Shown here: piece after piece, positions 51,864-61,319 of the stretch
Numbering within the stretch: the stretch's first letter is position 1
How the letters are laid out: each line of letters begins with the position of its first letter
Origin: an uncultured Pelagibacteraceae bacterium
Lineage (GTDB): Bacteria; Pseudomonadota; Alphaproteobacteria; Pelagibacterales; Pelagibacteraceae
Direction of reading: 5' to 3'
Length of the DNA: 64,000 bases
Assembly: GCA_902571525.1 (NCBI GenBank)
Contig: CACGCL010000001.1
Location: forward strand, 62,001 to 126,000
The notes under the pieces: model-generated
What the model saw: the letters and a program-made list of their open reading frames with translations, nothing else
Told to the model about the DNA's origin: nothing
Databases searched by the model: none
Program-made: the position numbers and the translations under genes

Positions 51864-53323
51864 TTGATTGGTGCTACTTTTGCAATATATATTATTAAAA
51901 ATAAAACTGGTATTCCAATTATAGCAGTAGTTATGAAGTAGTTTTGATAACCCATTACATCTACCCAAGCTCCAGAGTAACCTGCTATAAGTTTTGGTAA
52001 AAATAACATTAAAGAACTGAAAAGTGCATATTGAGTGGCAGTAAATCTTACAGATGTTAATCCAGATAAGTAAATTACAAACGCGGCTCCTGCAAAACCG
52101 CTAGAAATATTGTCAGCTGTAATTACAGAAATTAAATATTTAATATTAGTCTCTGTAGTTGCTAACCAAGCAAAAAGGAGATTACTTAATGATGCTATAA
52201 GAGCACCAATAAAAAGTGTTATCATAGTTCCAAATCTCATAGCAAAATATCCTCCAAATAATCCTCCCACAATCGTAGCAAAAACTCCAAAAAATTTCGA
52301 ATATGTTGCAATTTCACTAATACTATAACCTTTTTCTAAATAAAAAATATTTGCCATTACCCCCATAACAATATCTGCAATTCTGTAAAGTGATATCAAA
52401 AGTAAAACAAGTAGAGCTAACTTCCCGTACCTATCTATAAAATTTTTAATTGGATTGAAGTAACTTTCTTTAACCATCGAACTATCTTGAAACTTCAATT
52501 TTATAAGTAAAAAAATATATAAACTGCTGCATAAAAAACAAATAATTAATTTTAAAATTGTAAAGAAAAAACCAAATAAGTTTTTGTCTGCAAGAGGATT
52601 CTTTATACTCGAATAAACAAGTATAAAAATAATAACTGAAATTAAAATATTTATGAAAAATTTAAAATGTACTTTTGACTTATTTGAAAACATCCTTTTT
52701 TGCATTGGTTCATGGGATATAAAATTTGCTATAATTCCAATGAACATTAATAATGACATGGTCAAATAAACTTTTCTCCACACGTTATGTGTATAATCAT
52801 CAGTTCCCCAGTAAGAAGCTAACCATAAACTTCCAGCTCCACCAACTAACATACCAATTCTGTAACCAGCTATATAAGTAGATGAGAGCGATCCTTGTAA
52901 CTTTTGGTCTATGGACTCAATTCTATAAGCGTCAATTATTATATCTTGAGTAGCACTAAAAAATGCAACAAGTGTTATACAAACAGCCGTAATATAGATA
53001 TTATTTTGAGGATCATTTATAGATGTAAGAATTAGTGAGAAAATTATTAAGATCTGACTTACAAGCAACCAACCCCTTCTATGTCCCATATTAGAAAAAA
53101 AAGGAATGCGAACTTTATCTACTAAAGGTGACCATAAAAATTTAAATGCATATGCAAATCCAGCCCAACTGAAAAGTGTGACAGTGCTTCTTTCAATGCC
53201 AGCTTTAGTTAACCAAACCGATAAAGTAGAAAACACTAGAAGTATAGGTAAACCTGATGAGAAACCTAACATAACCATTTTTAATGGTTTCTCAGAAAAG
53301 AAAAATAGAAAGTTTTTATTCAA
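51860..53323 (-). CDS. ampG: AmpG-type muropeptide permease (MFS)
   Basis: Inner-membrane importer of anhydro-muropeptides for cell-wall recycling. The 487-residue protein has about 12-14 hydrophobic helices and the AmpG signature 'KPLKMVMLGFSSGLPILLVFSTLSVWLTKAGIERSTVTLFSWAGFAYAFKFLWSPLVDKVRIPF', followed by 'RRGWLLVSQ' and 'SATQDIIIDAYRIE'. It starts at the base after trkH ends and overlaps the NlpC/P60 gene by four bases. Confidence 0.92.
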   Translation of the reverse strand: MNKNFLFFFSEKPLKMVMLGFSSGLPILLVFSTLSVWLTKAGIERSTVTLFSWAGFAYAFKFLWSPLVDKVRIPFFSNMGHRRGWLLVSQILIIFSLILTSINDPQNNIYITAVCITLVAFFSATQDIIIDAYRIESIDQKLQGSLSSTYIAGYRIGMLVGGAGSLWLASYWGTDDYTHNVWRKVYLTMSLLMFIGIIANFISHEPMQKRMFSNKSKVHFKFFINILISVIIFILVYSSIKNPLADKNLFGFFFTILKLIICFLCSSLYIFLLIKLKFQDSSMVKESYFNPIKNFIDRYGKLALLVLLLISLYRIADIVMGVMANIFYLEKGYSISEIATYSKFFGVFATIVGGLFGGYFAMRFGTMITLFIGALIASLSNLLFAWLATTETNIKYLISVITADNISSGFAGAAFVIYLSGLTSVRFTATQYALFSSLMLFLPKLIAGYSGAWVDVMGYQNYFITTAIIGIPVLFLIIYIAKVAPIK

Positions 53324-54769
53324 TTATTTTCTCCAAAAAGAGGGTAAAAAAATTATTAGTACAGCAAATATTTCAAGTCTTCCTAAGATCATTCCTGCTG
53401 AAAGTAACCATTTAGACTCGTCAGGAAGTCCTGAATAATTACTATTAGGTCCAATTTCACCTCCTAAACCTGGACCAACATTGGATAAAGAAGATGCAGC
53501 TCCAGAAATTGAAGTAATAAAATCTAAACCTGTCAAAGTTAGTAGTGAAGCTAATACAAAAAATATTAATATATAAAGATATATAAATGATATTATTGAA
53601 GCTATTAGCTTATCTTCGACTTTGTTGTAATTATATTTTAAATTTATTACTGCCCTAGGGTATATAATTTTTAGCAATTGATTTCTTATAAAATAATACA
53701 ATATATGAACTCTGAATATTTTAATTCCACATGTAGTTGATCCAGCACAACCCCCAACGAACATCAGTATTAAGAAAAAAATTAATGGAAAATTACCCCA
53801 TTGATCGAATTCTTTAGTTACATATCCAGTTCCTGTTAAAATTGAAACAACATTAAAAATTACTGATCTTAGGTGAATTTCAAAAAAATTTTGATTAACA
53901 ATTATAAGGTAAACAAACAATATCAAAATTGAGACTAAAGTTATTTTAAAAAATAGTTTTACTTGTTCGTCTTTAAAAATAATTTTTTTGTCATCAGAAA
54001 TAAATTTTATGTATAAAATAAATGGAATACTACCAAGTAAAATAAATATAATAGAGATAATTTCTATATAAGGATTATCGAAGTATCCAATTGATTGATC
54101 ATAATTAGAGAAACCTCCTGTCGCGATAGTTGTCATTGAGTGCGTAAAACTATCAAAAAAATTCATTCCAAAAATTTTATAAAAAAATGCACATAAAAAA
54201 GTTAATGAAACATATACAGTAATTAATCTTAGGGAGATTTCTTTTGACTTTGGCAATACTTTTTCTGAAGTATCATAGGATGATATTTTTAATAATTGCA
54301 TTCCGCCAATGTTCATAATTGGCATTAAAGTAATTGCCATCAAAATAACTCCTATTCCACCAAGCCATTGCAGCATTGATCTCCAAACAAGTATACCTTT
54401 AGGGGAACTTTCAATATTATTTAAAATTGTTGCTCCCGTTGTAGTTATTCCTGACATACTTTCAAAAAAAGAGTCAGTAATAGATAAATTTAATCCTGAA
54501 AAAAAAAATGGTATTGACCCAAATATTGCTATACTTAACCACGAAAGCGCAGTTAGCAAAAAAGCCTGTTGTGTATTTATTAGTTTTAAATGGTCAATGT
54601 TGGACAGAAAAAATAATATACCAAATGTAATTGTAATTATGCTTGAAATAATGAAAGTCGAGTCAAATTCCTTATAAATTAATTGGAATGCCACCGGAAC
54701 CATCATGGCAACTCCTAAAATAATTAACAAAATACCTAAAGTAAAAAATACTGTTTTATAATTGGACAT
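53324..54769 (-). CDS. trkH: Potassium uptake protein TrkH/KtrB family
   Basis: Membrane K+ translocating subunit. I use the ATG at 54769 (MSNYKTVFFTLG) rather than the TTG three codons upstream, giving 481 aa. The four pore-loop repeats are visible: 'MSGITTTGATIL', 'MTTIATGGFSNYD', 'SILTGTGYVTKEFDQWG' and 'GCAGSTTCGIKIFR', consistent with the four-fold selectivity filter. No trkA gene lies beside it, so the cytoplasmic gating subunit must be elsewhere. Confidence 0.93.
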   Translation of the reverse strand: MSNYKTVFFTLGILLIILGVAMMVPVAFQLIYKEFDSTFIISSIITITFGILFFLSNIDHLKLINTQQAFLLTALSWLSIAIFGSIPFFFSGLNLSITDSFFESMSGITTTGATILNNIESSPKGILVWRSMLQWLGGIGVILMAITLMPIMNIGGMQLLKISSYDTSEKVLPKSKEISLRLITVYVSLTFLCAFFYKIFGMNFFDSFTHSMTTIATGGFSNYDQSIGYFDNPYIEIISIIFILLGSIPFILYIKFISDDKKIIFKDEQVKLFFKITLVSILILFVYLIIVNQNFFEIHLRSVIFNVVSILTGTGYVTKEFDQWGNFPLIFFLILMFVGGCAGSTTCGIKIFRVHILYYFIRNQLLKIIYPRAVINLKYNYNKVEDKLIASIISFIYLYILIFFVLASLLTLTGLDFITSISGAASSLSNVGPGLGGEIGPNSNYSGLPDESKWLLSAGMILGRLEIFAVLIIFLPSFWRK

Positions 54770-54854
54770 TTTTATCAAACATTATTTTATGGAAATTAAA
54801 TTTCAACATTATATGAATAAAATATGCTCTTAAAATACAGGATTTTTTGAAACA

Positions 54855-56423
54855 ATGATAAATATAAAAAAAGAAGATATAGAAAAGTCTAACTCATGGC
54901 CATTTGTTGAAGCAAAGAAGATACTAAAAGAGAGAAAAAAAAATATTGAGAAAAAGGGAAAAGTTATACTTCAAACGGGATATGGTCCCTCTGGACTGCC
55001 TCATATTGGGACTTTTGGAGAAGTTGCAAGAACAAGCATGGTAGTTAATGCTTTGAATTATTTAACAGATTTGCCAAAAGAAATTATAACATTCTCAGAT
55101 GATTTAGATGGATTAAGGAAAGTCCCTGATAATGTGCCTAATAAAGATATATTAGAAAAAAATTTACATAAACCTCTGACAAATATTCCTGATCCTTTTG
55201 AAAAATTTAATAGTTTTGGTGAACACAATAACGAAATGTTAAAAAAATTTTTGGATGAATTTAATTTTGATTACAATTTTATGAGTTCAACAAATTTATA
55301 TAAATCCGGATTTTTTAATTCTACATTGGAAAAAATTCTTGATAACTATGAAGGTATAATGAATATAATTATTCCTACATTAGGAAAAGAAAGACAGAAA
55401 ACATATTCACCTTTTTTACCGATATGTAATGAGACTGGCAAAGTATTAGAAATACCAATTTTAGAGATCAACAAAAAAAACTCGTCTTTGATTTTTGAAA
55501 ATAATGGAAAAAAATTGGAGGCTAGTATTTTTGATGGAAACTGTAAATTACAATGGAAAGTTGATTGGGCAATGAGATGGTACACCCTTGATGTTGATTT
55601 CGAAATGTATGGTAAAGATTTAATTGAAAGTGCAATACTATCCACTAAAATAATTAAACTCATGGGTAAAAATAATCCATCAGGTTTTGCTTATGAATTA
55701 TTTCTTGATGATAAAGGTGAAAAAATATCAAAGTCTAAAGGTAATGGAGTAACTATTGAGGAATGGTTGAATTATGCTTCACCTGAAAGTTTATCATTAT
55801 TTATGTATCAAAATCCCAAAAGAGCAAAAAAACTTTATAAAGAAATTGTACCAAAAGCTGTAGATGAATACTTAGATTTAATCGAAAAAAGCAAAAAACA
55901 AGATGCTCGAGAGCTTTTATTAAATCCTTTGTGGCATGTGCATAACGGCAAAATACCCTTTGAGGAAAATATAATGAGCTTTTCCATGTTGTTAAATTTA
56001 GTTGAAACAAGCAATGCTTCCTCGGAGGATATACTTTGGAAATTTGTAAGTAATTATAAAAAGGATATTGATAGAAATGATTTTCCAATATTTAACAACT
56101 TAATAAGATATTCAATTAAATATTTTAAAGATATTGTAAAAAAAAATAAAAAATATAAAAAGCCCAACAGTATTGAAATGAAAGCTTTATTAGATTTAAT
56201 CTCAACTTTAGAAAATTGTTCAGATGATATGAAGCCAGAGGACATTCAAACACAAATTTATACAGTCGGCAAGAACAACGGCTATAAAGAAAATCTTAGA
56301 GAATGGTTTAAACTAATATATGAAGTTGTCTTCGGAGTAGAAAATGGCCCAAGGTTAGGATTTTTCATAAGTTTTTTTGGAAGAGAAGAAATGATTTCAC
56401 TTATCAAAGAGAAAATAAATTAA
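54855..56423 (+). CDS. lysK: Lysyl-tRNA synthetase, class I
   Basis: Charges tRNA-Lys. The 522-residue protein is the archaeal-type class I enzyme, unrelated to class II LysS, and known from Alphaproteobacteria. It has the HIGH-like 'GPSGLPHIGTFGEVARTSMV', 'WKVDWAMRWYTLDVDFEMYGKDLI' and the KMSKS-like 'GEKISKSKGNGVTIEEWL'. It overlaps the pyrD start by one base. Confidence 0.96.
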   Translation: MINIKKEDIEKSNSWPFVEAKKILKERKKNIEKKGKVILQTGYGPSGLPHIGTFGEVARTSMVVNALNYLTDLPKEIITFSDDLDGLRKVPDNVPNKDILEKNLHKPLTNIPDPFEKFNSFGEHNNEMLKKFLDEFNFDYNFMSSTNLYKSGFFNSTLEKILDNYEGIMNIIIPTLGKERQKTYSPFLPICNETGKVLEIPILEINKKNSSLIFENNGKKLEASIFDGNCKLQWKVDWAMRWYTLDVDFEMYGKDLIESAILSTKIIKLMGKNNPSGFAYELFLDDKGEKISKSKGNGVTIEEWLNYASPESLSLFMYQNPKRAKKLYKEIVPKAVDEYLDLIEKSKKQDARELLLNPLWHVHNGKIPFEENIMSFSMLLNLVETSNASSEDILWKFVSNYKKDIDRNDFPIFNNLIRYSIKYFKDIVKKNKKYKKPNSIEMKALLDLISTLENCSDDMKPEDIQTQIYTVGKNNGYKENLREWFKLIYEVVFGVENGPRLGFFISFFGREEMISLIKEKIN

Positions 56424-57460
56424 TGTTTGAAAAAGTCAGATCTTTAATATTTAAACTAGACCCCGAGTTGGCGCACTCATTAGCTATAAAAGCATTAAAA
56501 ACTAATTTATTTGTTAAACAAAAAATTTCAGAAAATGTTCTGCTGAGGTCTGATTTATTTGGAAAAGAAGTAAATAGCCCAATAGGAATTGCTGCTGGTT
56601 TTGATAAAGATGCTGAGGTTTACAACTCATTATTTAATTTAGGTTTTAGTTTTGTAGAAGTAGGTACTGTTACACCACTAAAACAATATGGAAATAAAAA
56701 ACCAAGAGTTTTTAGATTAGAGGAAGATGAGGCTTTGATTAATCGTCTCGGTTTTAACAACTCGGGTTCTGAATCTGTAAGCACAAGAATAAAAAAAAAC
56801 AAACCCTTAGGTGTGCTTGGTGTTAATATTGGACCTAATTGGAATAGTAAAGATAGAATTAAGGATTACCTTATAGGTTTCAACAAATTTGAAAATTTAG
56901 CAGATTATGTGACAATAAATATTTCATCACCTAATACTGAAAATTTGAGAGACTTTCACGATTTGACTGAATTAGAGAATTTACTAGAAAAAATTTTTAT
57001 AGAAAAAAAAAAATTAAATAGCAATACACCGATTGCTTTAAAGGTCTCACCGGATATTAACTTTAATCAGATTAAGGAAATGTCAAAAATTTTAATAAAA
57101 TACAAAGTTGATGCTTTGATAGTTTCAAACACAACTGACCAAAACAGAGATAAATTAATAAATCATCAAAAATTTCAAAAAGGAGGTTTATCTGGAAAAC
57201 CTTTAAATGATCTATCGAATAATTTAATAAATAGATTTTTTAAAAATTTAAATGGAGAGATAAAGATAATTGGTGTTGGCGGAGTGAACTCTGGGGAAAC
57301 TGCGTTTAAAAAATTTTTAAATGGAGCTAATTTTGTTCAGCTTTATACTGGCATGGTCTTTAGAGGTCCTAAAATTGCAATTAAAATTAGTGAAGAACTT
57401 AAGAAAATTTTGAGAGAAAAAAATATAAAAAGATATTCTGATATTATAGGTAAATTATAA
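56423..57460 (+). CDS. pyrD: Dihydroorotate dehydrogenase (quinone, class 2)
   Basis: Oxidises dihydroorotate to orotate at the membrane using quinone. The 345-residue protein starts with the class 2 N-terminal helices ('MFEKVRSLIFKLDPELAHSLAIKAL'), then 'SPIGIAAGFDKDAEVYNSLFNLGFSFVEVGTVTPLKQYGNKKPRVFRL', 'INISSPNTENLRDFHD' and 'IIGVGGVNSGETAFKKFLNGANFVQLYTGMVFRGP'. It is normal in length. Confidence 0.97.
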   Translation: MFEKVRSLIFKLDPELAHSLAIKALKTNLFVKQKISENVLLRSDLFGKEVNSPIGIAAGFDKDAEVYNSLFNLGFSFVEVGTVTPLKQYGNKKPRVFRLEEDEALINRLGFNNSGSESVSTRIKKNKPLGVLGVNIGPNWNSKDRIKDYLIGFNKFENLADYVTINISSPNTENLRDFHDLTELENLLEKIFIEKKKLNSNTPIALKVSPDINFNQIKEMSKILIKYKVDALIVSNTTDQNRDKLINHQKFQKGGLSGKPLNDLSNNLINRFFKNLNGEIKIIGVGGVNSGETAFKKFLNGANFVQLYTGMVFRGPKIAIKISEELKKILREKNIKRYSDIIGKL

Positions 57461-57499
57461 ACTTGACTGCGTTTAAAAGTACATTTATATAGCTTCATC

Positions 57500-57781
57500 A
57501 TGTCAAAAAAATGTGAATTAACTGGGAAAAGACCTTTAAAGGGACACAAAGTAAGTCATGCAAATAATAAAACTAAAAGAAGGTTCTTACCAAGTATAAA
57601 AAAAGTCAGTTTTAAAAGTGAATTATTAAACAAAAGTTTAAAAATAAGAGTATCTAATGCAGCAATGAGATCAATAGATAAAAAAGGAAGTTTTGATCAA
57701 TTCATGAAAACTGTAAAGTCAAAAAACTTGTCTATAAGATTGAAAAAAATCAAAAAAAGTATAATTCAAAAATCTGCGTAA
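57500..57781 (+). CDS. rpmB: 50S ribosomal protein bL28
   Basis: Large-subunit protein of 93 aa, the alphaproteobacterial long form. It begins 'MSKKCELTGKRPLKGHKVSHANNKTKRRFLPSIKKVSFKSELL', a canonical bL28 N-terminus, and continues 'IRVSNAAMRSIDKKGSFDQFM'. Its stop overlaps the start of the following transporter gene by one base. Confidence 0.97.
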   Translation: MSKKCELTGKRPLKGHKVSHANNKTKRRFLPSIKKVSFKSELLNKSLKIRVSNAAMRSIDKKGSFDQFMKTVKSKNLSIRLKKIKKSIIQKSA

Positions 57782-58329
57782 TGAACAGGGCGTACTTAAT
57801 CTTATCCCTAATAATGGGATTTGTAGTTTTAGTTTCAAATTTTCTAGTTCAGTTTCCAGTTAAGTTTTATAATTTAGAGGAGATTTTAACTTATGGAGCT
57901 TTCACTTATCCAGTTGCTTTTTTAGTTACTGATTTAGCAAATAGATTTTTTGGTAAAATAATAGCTAAAAAAATTGTATATTTTGGTTTTGCAATTGGAA
58001 TATTTTTCACCTTAATATTTTCAACAAATTTTAACGATTTAATTTCAATGAGAATAGCAGTTGGATCTGGTACCGCATTTATAGTAGCACAATTATTAGA
58101 TGTTCAAGTTTTTGATAAACTAAGACATAAAACTTGGTTTATTGCTCCGTTATTTTCATCGCTAATTGGTTCAACTGTAGATACTTTTTTATTTTTTTCT
58201 ATTTCGTTTTATGGAACAGGAGTACCTTGGATAACACTCTCCCTTGGTGATTTAGCAGTGAAAATATTTATTGCATTAATAATGTTAATACCTTTTCGTT
58301 TGTTATTAACAACTTTAAAACCAGTTTGA
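57781..58329 (+). CDS. yhhQ: Queuosine precursor transporter (YhhQ/VUT family)
   Basis: Membrane protein of 182 aa with about six helices that fits the VUT/DUF165 family, whose characterised member imports queuosine precursors such as preQ0/preQ1. Characteristic stretches are 'LVSNFLVQFPVKF', 'LTYGAFTYPVAFLVTDLANRFFGKIIAKKIVYFGFAIG' and 'WFIAPLFSSLIGSTVDTFLFFSISFYG'. It is coupled to rpmB by a one-base overlap. The stop codon directly abuts the convergent aguA stop. Confidence 0.9.
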   Translation: MNRAYLILSLIMGFVVLVSNFLVQFPVKFYNLEEILTYGAFTYPVAFLVTDLANRFFGKIIAKKIVYFGFAIGIFFTLIFSTNFNDLISMRIAVGSGTAFIVAQLLDVQVFDKLRHKTWFIAPLFSSLIGSTVDTFLFFSISFYGTGVPWITLSLGDLAVKIFIALIMLIPFRLLLTTLKPV

Positions 58330-59400
58330 TCAAATATCTGGTTCTTGCTGTGTCATACAATGTATAGCACCAAAGCCCCATATTAAATTACTACAATCAA
58401 TTGTAATAATTTTTTTATACTTAAAAAAATTTTTAAAAATTTTTAAAACCTTAATATCATTTTTATCGTTAAAAACTGGAAGTAGTATTGCTTTATTTGC
58501 AATAAAAAAGTTAAGATAGGTCGCTGGGACTCTTACTTTATCAATATATTTAGCCTTTGGCATTGGAATTTTAATTATTCTAAATTTTTTACCATTTATA
58601 TCTCTTGCATTTTTTAAAATTTTTAAATTTTCATTCAATTTTTTGTGATTTTTCTCTTTTTTGTTTTCCTCAATACTTGTCATTATAGTATTATTTGAGA
58701 CAAATCTTGATATATCATCGATATGCCCATGAGTATCGTCACCTTCAATACCTTTATTTAGCCAAATAAAGTTTTCAACACCCAGATATCTCTTTAAAAA
58801 TATTTGGTAGTCTTTTTTACTTAAGCCGGGATTTCTTTCTTGTTTTTTACTTAGCAAGCATTCTTTCGTTAGTAAAATAGAACCATTTCCATTAACATCA
58901 AATGCACCTCCTTCAAGGACAGGGTAATATTTTTTCTTTTTATTATCTATATATGGGGTTACCTCTTTTACTTTAGTCAATTTAGATATTTCAGATGGAA
59001 TTTTATTATCGTTTTCAAAATTTTGATATTTTGACCATCCATTAAAACTAAAGTTTAAAATCGTTTTTTTACCGTCGAGTTTACTTTTTACATAAATAGG
59101 GCCCGAATCTCTAATCCAAATCCTATCAGTATTAATCCTATAAAATTTGACATTAGACTTTTTGTAATTTTTTTCATTCAAAAGTTTCAAAATTGTATTT
59201 TTATTTTCTTTTTTTTGAATTATTAAATTAACTTTTTGCGAATTTGATATTTTGGATATTATGTTAGCAATAGTTAAAGGAATACCATTAAAATACCCTG
59301 GCCAGTCATCTTTATTATGTGGCCAAGCAATCCACACTAATTTCTGTTTTTCAAATTCAGCAGGCATAATAAAGCTACCGTCTTTTATAGCTCTATTCAT
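58330..59400 (-). CDS. aguA: Agmatine deiminase
   Basis: Converts agmatine to N-carbamoylputrescine and ammonia. The 356-residue pentein-fold protein has 'MPAEFEKQKLVWIAWPHNKDDWPGYF', 'IWIRDSGPIYV', 'LEGGAFDVNGNGSILLTKECLLS', 'EGDDTHGHIDDISRFV' and the catalytic cysteine near the end in 'LIWGFGAIHCMTQQEPDI'. It is last in the polyamine operon and overlaps aguB by eight bases. Confidence 0.95.
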   Translation of the reverse strand: MNRAIKDGSFIMPAEFEKQKLVWIAWPHNKDDWPGYFNGIPLTIANIISKISNSQKVNLIIQKKENKNTILKLLNEKNYKKSNVKFYRINTDRIWIRDSGPIYVKSKLDGKKTILNFSFNGWSKYQNFENDNKIPSEISKLTKVKEVTPYIDNKKKKYYPVLEGGAFDVNGNGSILLTKECLLSKKQERNPGLSKKDYQIFLKRYLGVENFIWLNKGIEGDDTHGHIDDISRFVSNNTIMTSIEENKKEKNHKKLNENLKILKNARDINGKKFRIIKIPMPKAKYIDKVRVPATYLNFFIANKAILLPVFNDKNDIKVLKIFKNFFKYKKIITIDCSNLIWGFGAIHCMTQQEPDI

Positions 59401-60274
59401 CTTTAGGATTTTTCAATATGTTTTTATAAGAGTCAATTCTTCTATCTCGCAAAAAGGGCCAATGTTGCCTAGCACTTTCAACTTTTTTTAAATCTATTTC
59501 TGCAATTAAAACTCCCTCTTTTTTGTTTCCCAATTTACTTATAACTTTACCACTTGGATCTGATATAAACGAGTTACCCCAAAATTCAATTTTAGCTTTA
59601 CCTTTAGTTTCAACACCCACTCTGTTCGTTGCTGCAATGTAAACACCATTTGCTATTGAATGTGATCTTTGAATAGTTATCCATGAGTCAAGCTGGTTTT
59701 TTCCAAATTTTTTCTTCTCTTTTGGATGCCATCCTATCGCAGTAGGATAAAAAATAATATCTGCACCTTTCAAAGCAGTTATCCTTGCTGCTTCTGGGAA
59801 CCATTGATCCCAACAAATAAGAGATCCGATATTACAATACTTAGTTTTAGTATTTTGAAAACCAAGATCACCAGGTGTAAAATAAAATTTTTCATAATAA
59901 CCAGGATCATCTGGAATATGCATTTTTCTGTATTTGTTGATTATCCTGCCTTGTTCATCAATTATAATAACTGTATTGTGATACATACCAGAAATTTTTT
60001 TTTCAAATAGAGATAAAATTAAAATAACTGAAAATTGTTTTGCAATTTTGGAAAAAATTTTGGTTGTTTCGCTTGGAATTTTTTCAGCTAATTTAAAGTT
60101 ATGATGTTTTTCAGATTGACAAAAATATTGAGATAAGAATAGTTCAGGAACACAAACAATTTTTGCTCCTCTTTTTGATGCAATTTTGATTTTGGAAATA
60201 GCATTTTTTATATTTTTGTCTAAGTTTTTTGAAATCTTTAATTGAATTAAACCAATCTTGGTTTTTTTTGCCAT
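59393..60274 (-). CDS. aguB: N-carbamoylputrescine amidohydrolase
   Basis: Nitrilase-superfamily enzyme releasing putrescine, CO2 and ammonia. I set the start at the ATG at 60274 (MAKKTKIGLIQLKISKN), one base after the upstream stop, giving 293 aa; the track ORF extends backwards into that gene. The Glu-Lys-Cys triad is in 'CVPELFLSQYFCQ', 'YRKMHIPDDPGYYEKFYF' and 'GSLICWDQWFPEAAR'. Its pairing with aguA makes the substrate assignment firm. Confidence 0.94.
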   Translation of the reverse strand: MAKKTKIGLIQLKISKNLDKNIKNAISKIKIASKRGAKIVCVPELFLSQYFCQSEKHHNFKLAEKIPSETTKIFSKIAKQFSVILILSLFEKKISGMYHNTVIIIDEQGRIINKYRKMHIPDDPGYYEKFYFTPGDLGFQNTKTKYCNIGSLICWDQWFPEAARITALKGADIIFYPTAIGWHPKEKKKFGKNQLDSWITIQRSHSIANGVYIAATNRVGVETKGKAKIEFWGNSFISDPSGKVISKLGNKKEGVLIAEIDLKKVESARQHWPFLRDRRIDSYKNILKNPKDE

Positions 60275-60275
60275 T

Positions 60276-61313
60276 TTATGAAAATATTTTTGAAAAGTTT
60301 TTTCTTTGTCTTTTTTTCCAAGCACCTCTGTGAAATGCATCACTAGCTATAAGAGGTAACACACTGGTAGCCTCAGCAAAAACCATTTGTTCTTTAGAAG
60401 TATCTACTTTGCCCCAAGAGCTTGCCTCTTTTAAAGTTGAGCTACTGCATGCTCCATCTCGAGAGTCTGCAACTGTAATTTGAACAGCATATTTGTGCAT
60501 TTCCACGTTTTTACCTAAGAGTTCTGCACAAATAACCGTATCTTGAATAAAATTTTTTGGAACCCCTCCACCAATCATCAATAAACCTGATCCTTTCGAT
60601 TTAATTTTAATCTCTGTTAGTTCTCTAAATTCTTTTATTGAGTCGATAGTCATATGATTTTTAGGATTTCTCTCTTGATGCATTACCAGACCGAATCCAG
60701 CACTTGAATCAGTGAAAGCAGGACAAAATATGGGTACATTATTGTCATATGACATTTCAATTAACGACTCTTTTTTCTTTGAATTTTTTTTTAAATATTT
60801 GCCTAATTCATAGATAAATTCTCTTGATGTATAGGGTCTTGGATCGAGTTTATCTGCAATTTCTCCAATTACTTTATCACAATGCTGAAGTTCTTCTTCA
60901 TCAATGTAAGTATCATATATTCTATCAATATAGTTATTTCTTAATTCAGCATCGTCTTGAAATTGAGACCCTTGATAATGCTTAAAACCTAAAGCTTCAA
61001 AGAAATCCATGTCAATAATCGACGCTCCAGTTGCAACTATTGCATCGACCATATTATATTTAACTAAATCCCTATAAATGTGCATACATCCAGCAGCAGA
61101 TGTTGATCCTGCAAGAGTCAAAAAAATTGTACAATCTTTTTCATAAAGCATTTCATTATAAATTTTTGCAGCATTAGCAGTCTCTCGAGACACAAAAGAC
61201 ATCTTTTCCATTGAAGAAATTATTGGTCTTGCATCAAACTTTGTAATATCGATATGTTCAATTGGTTTATTGAGAAAATCTTTTTTTCTGTTGTGACCAA
61301 GGTTTTTTTTCAC
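60276..61313 (-). CDS. Deoxyhypusine synthase-family protein, probable polyamine aminobutyl/aminopropyl transferase
   Basis: A 345-residue NAD-dependent protein of the deoxyhypusine synthase (DHS) family: 'FLTLAGSTSAAGCMHIYRDLVKYNMVDAIVATGAS', 'PIFCPAFTDSSAGFGLVMHQE', 'LLMIGGGVPKNFIQDTVI', and the catalytic-lysine segment 'LKEASSWGKVDTS'. Bacteria have no eIF5A/hypusine, so hypusine formation is not its job. It sits between an ornithine-type decarboxylase and aguB, so it probably makes a longer polyamine such as homospermidine, or one derived from spermidine. The product is inferred. Confidence 0.85.
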   Translation of the reverse strand: MKKNLGHNRKKDFLNKPIEHIDITKFDARPIISSMEKMSFVSRETANAAKIYNEMLYEKDCTIFLTLAGSTSAAGCMHIYRDLVKYNMVDAIVATGASIIDMDFFEALGFKHYQGSQFQDDAELRNNYIDRIYDTYIDEEELQHCDKVIGEIADKLDPRPYTSREFIYELGKYLKKNSKKKESLIEMSYDNNVPIFCPAFTDSSAGFGLVMHQERNPKNHMTIDSIKEFRELTEIKIKSKGSGLLMIGGGVPKNFIQDTVICAELLGKNVEMHKYAVQITVADSRDGACSSSTLKEASSWGKVDTSKEQMVFAEATSVLPLIASDAFHRGAWKKRQRKNFSKIFS

Positions 61314-61319
61314 AGGATT

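Noticed and set aside
51864-51968. 35-residue N-terminal extension of the NlpC/P60 ORF
   Set aside because: It lies inside ampG in another frame, is low in family resemblance, and the ATGA overlap start at 51863 fits better.
60275-60343. Extended N-terminus of AguB
   Set aside because: It overlaps the DHS-like gene; the ATG at 60274 directly after that gene's stop matches AguB length.
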